A DNA stretch of 18,395 bases, taken from NCBI GenBank assembly GCA_051005875.1, contig JBPCIX010000055.1, positions 1 to 18,395 on the forward strand, read 5' to 3'. Below the pieces are notes generated by a model. That model made no database searches, was not told the origin of the DNA, and was given only the letters and a program-made list of their open reading frames with translations. The translations under genes and the position numbers were made by a program. The stretch comes from JBPCIX01 sp051005875 (GTDB lineage: Bacteria; Actinomycetota; CADDZG01; JAHWKV01). Below are positions 13,944 to 18,395 of this stretch, piece after piece (the stretch's first letter is position 1; every line of letters starts with the position of its first letter).

Positions 13944-15521
13944 TTGAAAGACTCGCGGCACATTCCATTTTCATTGCTTCTCGGGGCTCTTTCTGGGGGC
14001 CTTGCTTACCTGGCTTTCCCCCCTGTGGATGCCGGGTGGGTGGCTTTTGTCGCTCTTGTGCCCCTGGTTCTGATTTTTCGGCGCGGAAAGCAGGGCGAGG
14101 TTGCCGCGGCATCTGCAGCTTTTGCGATCGTCTTTTTTGGACTGCTCATATCCTGGATGCGGCTGGTCACCCTGCCTGGCTACATCGCCCTGGTTTTGCT
14201 TCAAGCCTTCTGGATCGTTGCTGTTTTGCAGATAGGCTGCGCGGCCCGGAAATCGGCGCCGGGACCGCTTTGGGTGGCTGTTTTCCCGGTCGCATTTCTC
14301 GCTTCAGAGTATTTGAGGGCGCATTTTCCGTTCGGCGGGTTCGGTTGGGGCGGTTTCGGCTACACGCAGCACAACAACCTCGCAATGCTGCGCCTGGCCG
14401 GCTTTACCGGGGTCTGGGGCTTAAGCCTGCTGGTTATTACGGTGAATGCCTTCGTCGCCGAGGCGGCGAAAGGATTTCTAAAGCCCGAAGGGGGGTTAGG
14501 GAAGCTTCGGTGGTCAGCAAGGGTCCACCTCCGGGGGGCAGCAGGCTGGGCCTCGGCCGCCCTCGCCCTGCCGCTCGTTTGTGGGCTGCTTCCTCCTGTA
14601 GAGCCGCTTAAGGGCCGCTCAGCCAAGATCGCTATGGTCCAGGGGAACGCTCCCGAAGGAACCTATGACCCCAATGCGGACGATCTGACAGTCCTCAGAA
14701 GCCACATACGCCTTACCAGGCGCCTGCCCCCGGGCCCAAAACCGGCGCTGGTGGTTTGGCCTGAGGGCGCATTCGATCGCGATCCCTATGCCGATCCCCA
14801 GCTCGAAGGTCCGCTGAAGGCAATCATTCGAGACACGGCGGCCCCGTTTCTGGTCGGCGCCCTGGTCGAGGCTAAGGCCGGCTCAGGGGCTGTTCGCAAT
14901 TCGAGCCTGCTTTTTCGCCCAAACGCGACCCAGGCGGGTGTTTACGCCAAGCAAAATTTGGTTCCCTATGGGGAAACAGTGCCCGGCCGGCGCTTTCTTG
15001 AGCCCCTTGTACGGGGCATCAGTCGCATTCCGGTGGACCTTACCGCCGGCACCGAATCGACGGTATTCACCCTTCCCCAAGGCCGGTTTGCGTCTGCCAT
15101 CTGCTATGAATCGACCTACCCTGACCTGGTACGAAACTTTGTCCGTAACGGTGCGAGGCTTCTCGTTGTTTCAACGAATGACTCATCCTTCGGCCGCACC
15201 TCGGCCAGTCTTCAGCACCTCGCGTTTAGCCAGCTGAGAGCGGCCGAGAACCGAATGTGGGTAGCTCATACCGCCCTCAGCGGAGTTTCTGCTGTGGTGG
15301 CGCCGACGGGAAGGGTAACCAAGCGCACCGGGCTTTTTGTTCCGGACCTAGTTGTGGCCAACATTAGGTTTGCCACCAAGACCACGAGCTACGCCACGTT
15401 TGGCGATTGGGTCGCTTACGCCTGCCTGACGGCATTGGCCGCTTTGGGGCTGCTGGCGGCTACCCGCCGAACAGGTAACAGGAAAGCAAAGAGGGCGGTC
15501 ACCGAAGCGCCGCCCTCTTGA
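13944..15521 (+). CDS. lnt: Apolipoprotein N-acyltransferase
   Basis: A 525-residue integral membrane enzyme that adds the third, amide-linked acyl chain to the N-terminal cysteine of lipoproteins on the outer face of the membrane. About six N-terminal membrane spans (residues 8-220) are followed by the extracytoplasmic nitrilase-like domain. It has the full Glu-Lys-Cys triad: E274 in VVWPEGAF, K336 in AKQNLVPYGE, and C387 in AICYES. A final span lies near 490-507, then a basic tail. The first in-frame start is the TTG at 13944, 2 nt after tRNA-Lys. A TTG at 13974 is the alternative, but it would cut into the first span. There is no normal ribosome site. The last codons form part of a terminator hairpin shared with the convergent gene. 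Confidence 0.93.
   Translation: MKDSRHIPFSLLLGALSGGLAYLAFPPVDAGWVAFVALVPLVLIFRRGKQGEVAAASAAFAIVFFGLLISWMRLVTLPGYIALVLLQAFWIVAVLQIGCAARKSAPGPLWVAVFPVAFLASEYLRAHFPFGGFGWGGFGYTQHNNLAMLRLAGFTGVWGLSLLVITVNAFVAEAAKGFLKPEGGLGKLRWSARVHLRGAAGWASAALALPLVCGLLPPVEPLKGRSAKIAMVQGNAPEGTYDPNADDLTVLRSHIRLTRRLPPGPKPALVVWPEGAFDRDPYADPQLEGPLKAIIRDTAAPFLVGALVEAKAGSGAVRNSSLLFRPNATQAGVYAKQNLVPYGETVPGRRFLEPLVRGISRIPVDLTAGTESTVFTLPQGRFASAICYESTYPDLVRNFVRNGARLLVVSTNDSSFGRTSASLQHLAFSQLRAAENRMWVAHTALSGVSAVVAPTGRVTKRTGLFVPDLVVANIRFATKTTSYATFGDWVAYACLTALAALGLLAATRRTGNRKAKRAVTEAPPS
15489..15519. terminator. Convergent bidirectional terminator inside the end of lnt
   Basis: Perfect 10-base arms AAGAGGGCGG and CCGCCCTCTT around an 11-nt loop. 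The right arm runs into the lnt TGA. On the minus strand it is followed by TTTGCTTT, so it probably ends the glycine-rich gene at 15536. On the plus strand the T-run is short. Confidence 0.65.
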
Positions 15522-15535
15522 AATACTCAATTAGC

Positions 15536-16303
15536 TCAGTCGACGTGACGTCCAGAATCCACCTTGCCAGCCCTTGCAAAGCGGGCAACCGGCCTGGCTA
15601 CGAACGTAACCGCCAGTAACCCGAGCATAAACAAGATTGCGATGGTCGACGCCGATGACCCTTGAGGCGTGGTTGGGGTCTGTGCAGGTTTGGTCAGCGA
15701 CGCGGCCTTGGTGAAGCCGCCGATACCGCCGCCGCAAGATGAGCAGTTGGAACCAGATCCACCCTCGGGGATGAGAATTACGCCTTCGCCATTGTTCATA
15801 GCGGGCCCCATTGATTGACTCGCTGTCGAGGCAGGTGTTGATGACCCTCCGCCGCCGGCAGACTTGGTGCTGCCTGCTCCACCCCCGCTCGTCCGATTGC
15901 TCCCAGCGCGAGCCGGGCCGACCGATCCAGAGGGATCGTCGTCCGTAGTCGCTCCGGCGTAATCGCCGCCGCCGCCTGCAAAGCCGCCGCCGCCGCCGGG
16001 ACCGCCGGTGCCCCCGCCGGGACCGCCGCCGCCGCCGCTGCCTGCTGAACCAGCAGCATTGGTGCCGCCGCCTACGCCCGCGCCACCGGAAGCCGGCCCG
16101 CTGTCGCCGCCGCTTCCACCACTACCTGCGTCACCGGTCGGGCCGGTGTCGCCGGTGTCGCCTGTTTCGGTTTGTGCGCTGATGTTGCATTTAGAAAAGT
16201 CGGCGTTACATGTAACCGCCGCCAAGGCAGACGAGGCCGACAAGGCCAGAATTCCAAAAACCGCAAGGGCGGTCAGTTGTACGAGATATCGGTTGAGCTT
16301 CAT
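15536..16303 (-). CDS. Secreted glycine-rich protein with C-terminal membrane anchor
   Basis: A 255-residue protein of unknown function. The signal peptide is cut near ALA at 28. The mature part begins with a Cys pair (C32, C39), then a collagen-like Gly-X-Y run (GDTGDTGPTGDAG), then about 90 residues of Gly/Ser/Ala. A Ser/Thr-rich segment and EGVILIPEGG with SNCSSCGGG (C187, C190) follow; this resembles the repeat of the LPRTG protein at 7113. The C-terminus has a hydrophobic span (about 219-236) and a basic tail (ARPVARFARAGK). It thus has the shape of a sortase signal but no LPXTG, so it is probably held in the membrane. TAGGAG precedes the ATG with good spacing. It is a paralogue of the next two genes by its N-terminal half, but lacks their CQA...TNAGC end. 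Confidence 0.8.
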   Translation of the reverse strand: MKLNRYLVQLTALAVFGILALSASSALAAVTCNADFSKCNISAQTETGDTGDTGPTGDAGSGGSGGDSGPASGGAGVGGGTNAAGSAGSGGGGGPGGGTGGPGGGGGFAGGGGDYAGATTDDDPSGSVGPARAGSNRTSGGGAGSTKSAGGGGSSTPASTASQSMGPAMNNGEGVILIPEGGSGSNCSSCGGGIGGFTKAASLTKPAQTPTTPQGSSASTIAILFMLGLLAVTFVARPVARFARAGKVDSGRHVD

Positions 16304-16452
16304 AAACAGCTCCTAAGGTCGAAGATTATTAAGGTAAAGGTGTTCCGCACATACTAATCGAACTTCGGCATGCTAACTGCACGGCCGACCCGCGACTTTA
16401 TACCCGGGACCCGATATTGGTCGCTCCAGAAGCGAATTTATTTACTTAGAAG

Positions 16453-16481
16453 GGCCTGGTGTGCTGTCAGCACACCAGGCC
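16453..16481. terminator. Hairpin after the second glycine-rich gene
   Basis: Perfect 13-base arms GGCCTGGTGTGCT and AGCACACCAGGCC with a 3-nt loop, 10 nt past the stop at 16492. The U-run on the minus strand is poor (CTTCTAAG), so termination efficiency is uncertain. The rest of the 16304-16491 gap holds the 5' region of the gene at 15536. An AT-rich TTAATAAT stretch there could be its -10. Confidence 0.6.
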
Positions 16482-16491
16482 TTAAGCCCGA

Positions 16492-17031
16492 TTAAGTTGT
16501 GCAGCCGGCGTTGGTCACGGAGATATCATCGGGAGCTTGGCAAAGAGCCAGGCTTCCACTTTCGCCGCTTTCGCCACTATCGGCACCCGACCCGCCGTCG
16601 CCGGCAGCTCCGGACTCGCCGTCGCCGCCTGACCCTCCACCTCCGTCGCCACCTCCGGTGGTGCCGTCAATTGCGGAATTTGAACTGCTGTTTCCCGCGC
16701 CACCGCTGGTGGGGTCTCCCTCTTCGCTTATGACGCCGCCCTGTCCGCCAGGTGGGACTACAGCGACGGGGCCTCCGCCTGAGTTTCCGCCCGAGCCATC
16801 ACCGGCTTTGGCATTGCCGCTCCGGCCCCCTCGACCCCCGTTTCCGCCGCCGCCGGTCGAGCCTGTGTCACCGGTGTTGCCGCTCTCCAAGCTGAAGACA
16901 AGGGAACAGTTCCCTCCCCCGGGCCCCACTGTGCAGGCGGGGGCGGCAAGGCCGGGTAAAGCACTCACGATTGATGCCGCAAGCAGTCCCGAAAGGGCGA
17001 CCCCTGCAGTGCGATTTAGCGATCTTGACAT
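16492..17031 (-). CDS. Secreted Cys-capped glycine-rich protein
   Basis: A 179-residue protein of unknown function. The signal peptide ends near GLAA (30). The mature chain starts with C33-x8-C42 and VFSLESGNTGDTGSTGG. It continues as Gly/Ser/Asn/Asp-rich sequence in which Gly falls at about every third residue. A less regular middle (VAVVPPGGQGGVISEEGDP) interrupts it. The end is a compact cap LALCQAPDDISVTNAGCTT with C164 and C177. There is no membrane span and no LPXTG, so it should be released or bound non-covalently. GAGGAG 8 nt before the ATG gives the start. Its two caps match those of the gene at 17243, which makes it a diverged paralogue. Low-complexity Gly sequence alone would be weak evidence; the shared Cys caps are the stronger sign. 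Confidence 0.82.
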   Translation of the reverse strand: MSRSLNRTAGVALSGLLAASIVSALPGLAAPACTVGPGGGNCSLVFSLESGNTGDTGSTGGGGNGGRGGRSGNAKAGDGSGGNSGGGPVAVVPPGGQGGVISEEGDPTSGGAGNSSSNSAIDGTTGGGDGGGGSGGDGESGAAGDGGSGADSGESGESGSLALCQAPDDISVTNAGCTT

Positions 17032-17044
17032 AGCGTGACTCCTC

Positions 17045-17074
17045 GTTTGAATGTTGCCCGTTTGAATGTTGCCC
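17045..17074. repeat. Two tandem copies of a 15-bp unit in the leader
   Basis: GTTTGAATGTTGCCC is repeated exactly at 17045-17059 and 17060-17074. It lies on the 5' side of the gene at 16492-17031, right before its Shine-Dalgarno. It is transcribed if the promoter is further upstream. The role is unknown, and it may be a replication-slippage product. Confidence 0.8.
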
Positions 17075-17186
17075 GTTAAATGGCTCTGGACCCCTCACTC
17101 AGACCGAGAATGTGATTGTCGCGCACTCGGGAGGTAATTCAACGCATTTGCGCCGTCTTTGTCCTGCTGGAATTGCGGACTTTGGA

Positions 17187-17230
17187 CAAGGAAAAAGCGG
17201 CCCCCCCGAAGGGGAGCCGCTTTTTCCTTG
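17187..17230. terminator. Strong terminator after the third glycine-rich gene
   Basis: Perfect 15-base arms CAAGGAAAAAGCGGC and GCCGCTTTTTCCTTG enclose a C-run and G-run that pair further around GAA. On the minus strand the stop at 17243 is 13 nt before it. The hairpin can work on either strand. It is copied at 18061. Confidence 0.88.
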
Positions 17231-17318
17231 CTTGACTACTGACTAGGTGTTGCAGCCAGCGTTTGTGGTGATGCCGTTGCCAGCCTGGCAAGCTGCGATG
17301 TCGCCGCTGTCGCCGCTG
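17192..17318. repeat. Direct repeat, copy 1 (terminator plus 3' end of gene)
   Basis: These 127 bp recur at 18061-18187 with two T/C differences (17251, 17278). They cover the terminator, stop codon and the C-terminal Cys cap. A second identical block (77 bp) pairs 17468-17544 with 18319-18395. The offset shifts from 869 to 851 bp, a net in-frame difference of 18 bp between the blocks. Confidence 0.9.
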
Positions 17319-17887
17319 AAGCCGCTGTCACCAGCGTCGCCGCCGTCGCCGGCCGTGCCGCTTTCGGCGCTACCGCCGTCACCGTCGCCGCCTGCGCCGC
17401 CGATATCGCCGTCGCCGCCGTTACAACCGCTTCCGTCGCCGCCTGCACCGTTGAGTCCGGTACCGCCGCCGCCGGGCGTGCTGCAAGTGCCGCTGCCGCC
17501 GTCGCCGCCTGCTCCGCCGCCGCCGTCGCCGCCGCCTGTGGTTGCGCCTGCGTATGCACCGCTGCCACCTGCTGCGCCGCCGCCGCCGCCGTCGCCGCCG
17601 TTACCGCCGCCTGCTCCGCCTGCTCCGCCAGCGCCACCGGCGCCACCGTTACCTGCGCCGCCGGTTGCCTTGCCGCTTTCGCCGCCGCTGCCGCCGTCGC
17701 CGCCGTCGCCCGTGCCGCCCGTACCGCCCGTGTCGCCGGCCTCAAGGCTGAATTCGAGCTCGCAGTCCCCGAAGACTCCCCCGGTACAGGTCGCTACGCC
17801 AAATGCGCTCGATGCGATCAGGGCTGACATCAGGGATGCCGCCATGGCCAATCCCATTAGGATTCCAACTAGCTTCTTGTGGTGCAT
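17243..17887 (-). CDS. Secreted Cys-capped Gly-X-X repeat protein
   Basis: A 214-residue protein of unknown function. AAGGAGG 5-6 nt before the ATG sets the start. The signal peptide is cut near GVA (32). Six cysteines form three natural pairs: C34/C42 in the N-terminal cap (ATCTGGVFGDCELEF), C135/C155 in the centre (GTCSTPGG, GSGCNGG), and C200/C212 in the C-terminal cap (ACQAGNGITTNAGCNT). Between them the chain is Gly at nearly every third position with Asp, Ala, Ser and Asn (GDTGGTGGTGDGGDGG; GGAGGAGGAGG). Proline is rare, so a collagen triple helix is unlikely. A bundle of polyglycine-II helices tied by disulfides is a better guess. It differs from PE_PGRS proteins in lacking a PE domain. 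It is followed by a partial tandem copy. Confidence 0.83.
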   Translation of the reverse strand: MHHKKLVGILMGLAMAASLMSALIASSAFGVATCTGGVFGDCELEFSLEAGDTGGTGGTGDGGDGGSGGESGKATGGAGNGGAGGAGGAGGAGGGNGGDGGGGGAAGGSGAYAGATTGGGDGGGGAGGDGGSGTCSTPGGGGTGLNGAGGDGSGCNGGDGDIGGAGGDGDGGSAESGTAGDGGDAGDSGFSGDSGDIAACQAGNGITTNAGCNT

Positions 17888-18060
17888 TTTGCCTCCTTCT
17901 GCCGGCCGAGCCGACTATTGCCTTCTGGTTGAATTTACTTCCGAAACTTGATTCAAATCTCTGTTGAACTTTTGCGCTGCCGAGTCTCCAATTGAAAGAG
18001 CCTCAATACAACATCTGGCGAGCGGGACTAAATACACGCTAAGAATCCTGGTTTAAGACA

Positions 18061-18094
18061 AAAAAGCGGCCCCCCCGAAGGGGAGCCGCTTTTT
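18061..18094. terminator. Copy of the glycine-rich gene terminator
   Basis: The arms AAAAAGCGGC (18061-18070) and GCCGCTTTTT (18085-18094) enclose the same C-run/G-run core as the terminator at 17187. The outer five base pairs are lost on the left. It ends the partial gene that runs off the window on the minus strand. The 17888-18060 stretch between it and the previous gene holds only that gene's leader. I see no clear promoter there. Confidence 0.82.
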
Positions 18095-18187
18095 CCTTGC
18101 TTGACTACTGACTAGGTGTCGCAGCCAGCGTTTGTGGTGATGCCGTCGCCAGCCTGGCAAGCTGCGATGTCGCCGCTGTCGCCGCTG
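18061..18187. repeat. Direct repeat, copy 2
   Basis: Second copy of the 127-bp block at 17192-17318, with two differences. Together with the identical block at 18319-18395 it shows a recent tandem duplication of a whole glycine-rich gene. Confidence 0.9.
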
Positions 18188-18395
18188 TCGCCTGCGTCGC
18201 CTGCGTCGCCTGCGTCGCCTGCTTCGCCGCTCTCAGCGTCGCCACCGGTGCCGTCGCCAGCGTCGCCGCCGCCTGCGCCGTCGCCGCCGGTACAGCCTGC
18301 GCCGTTACCGCCGCCGGTGCCGCCGGGCGTGCTGCAAGTGCCGCTGCCGCCGTCGCCGCCTGCTCCGCCGCCGCCGTCGCCGCCGCCTGTGGTTG
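18112..18395 (-). CDS. Secreted Cys-capped glycine-rich protein (partial, N-terminus outside window)
   Basis: The last 93 residues of a paralogue of the gene at 17243. Translation gives ...GGDGGSGTCSTPGG, then GAGCTGGDG (the central Cys pair), then a Gly-Asp-Ala stretch containing AGDAGDAGDAGDSGDSGD, then the cap IAACQAGDGITTNAGCDT and a TAG stop. It has the same cysteine plan as its neighbour, but the segment between the central and C-terminal cysteines is changed in length and composition by in-frame codon-multiple changes. The rest, including the signal peptide, should lie beyond the right edge. Confidence 0.82.
   Translation of the reverse strand, partial: TTGGGDGGGGAGGDGGSGTCSTPGGTGGGNGAGCTGGDGAGGGDAGDGTGGDAESGEAGDAGDAGDAGDSGDSGDIAACQAGDGITTNAGCDT

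Noticed and set aside
17243..17887. RTX calcium-binding toxin
   Set aside because: GGD and GGxG strings are common, but the nonapeptide with a large hydrophobic residue at its sixth or eighth place is missing, and there are no type I secretion genes.
17243..17887. PE_PGRS protein
   Set aside because: The GGAGG runs resemble PGRS, but there is a Sec signal peptide and Cys caps instead of a PE domain.
17247..17951. Long proline/serine-rich reading frame on the plus strand, antisense to the glycine-rich gene
   Set aside because: It is the reverse complement of Gly/Asp codon runs, which cannot form stops. It has no Shine-Dalgarno or signal peptide, whereas the minus strand has both plus conserved Cys caps. 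The same holds for 16499-17038 and 16008-16316 (+).
15536..18395. CRISPR array or minisatellite
   Set aside because: The repeats are codon-periodic and of mixed length, without regular repeat-spacer units, and lie within signal-peptide-bearing reading frames.

Overview
The window is chromosomal DNA, probably from an uncultivated member of the Actinomycetota. It is GC-rich with many GTG and TTG starts. It carries an actinobacterial GlnR-like orphan regulator directly upstream of a GlnA2-like glutamine synthetase, a HisN-type histidinol phosphatase and an lnt gene. Several genes have a -10 hexamer only 6-8 nt before the start codon and no Shine-Dalgarno, which suggests leaderless mRNAs, a habit common in that phylum. 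I do not commit to a class. Apart from a small toxin-antitoxin pair and a possible stand-alone ATPase, there is no sign of a mobile island: no transposase, integrase or CRISPR array.

Layout. Positions 1-1091 (+) hold the end of an upstream gene and a GT4 glycosyltransferase. Positions 1161-1720 (-) hold an AbrB-type antitoxin and a RelE/ParE-like toxin. A 28-bp palindrome (1810-1837) abuts the start of an AAA/DUF4143 ATPase (1841-2983, +). A tRNA-Glu (3128-3200, -) is followed by an overlapping pair read leftwards: a PreP-type M16C metallopeptidase (4040-6976) and hisN (3258-4043). Positions 7113-7625 (-) encode a secreted, cysteine-repeat, LPRTG sortase substrate. A leftward block then holds an unusual MoaD/ThiS-like domain fused to a CdsA-like membrane domain (9643-10632), mrp/apbC (8468-9583) and a PduO-type corrinoid adenosyltransferase (7869-8456). 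Divergent from these is a compact rightward block: glnR-like, glnA, a second GT4, tRNA-Lys(UUU) and lnt (10689-15521). Gaps inside it are only 2-26 nt.

The right end (15536-18395, -) is the most unusual part. It holds three complete secreted glycine-rich proteins and one cut by the window edge. Each complete one has a signal peptide, an N-terminal Cys pair, and a long Gly-X-X/GGD-type low-complexity body beginning with a collagen-like G-[DN]-T-G phase. Three of the four share a C-terminal Cys cap with the pattern CQA...TNAGC.T. The last two copies are a recent tandem duplication that includes the terminator. Together with the LPRTG protein this looks like an expanding set of extracellular structural or adhesive proteins of a family I do not recognise. 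Lnt, the glycosyltransferases and this set all concern the cell envelope. GlnR/GlnA handle nitrogen assimilation, and Mrp handles Fe-S cluster delivery.
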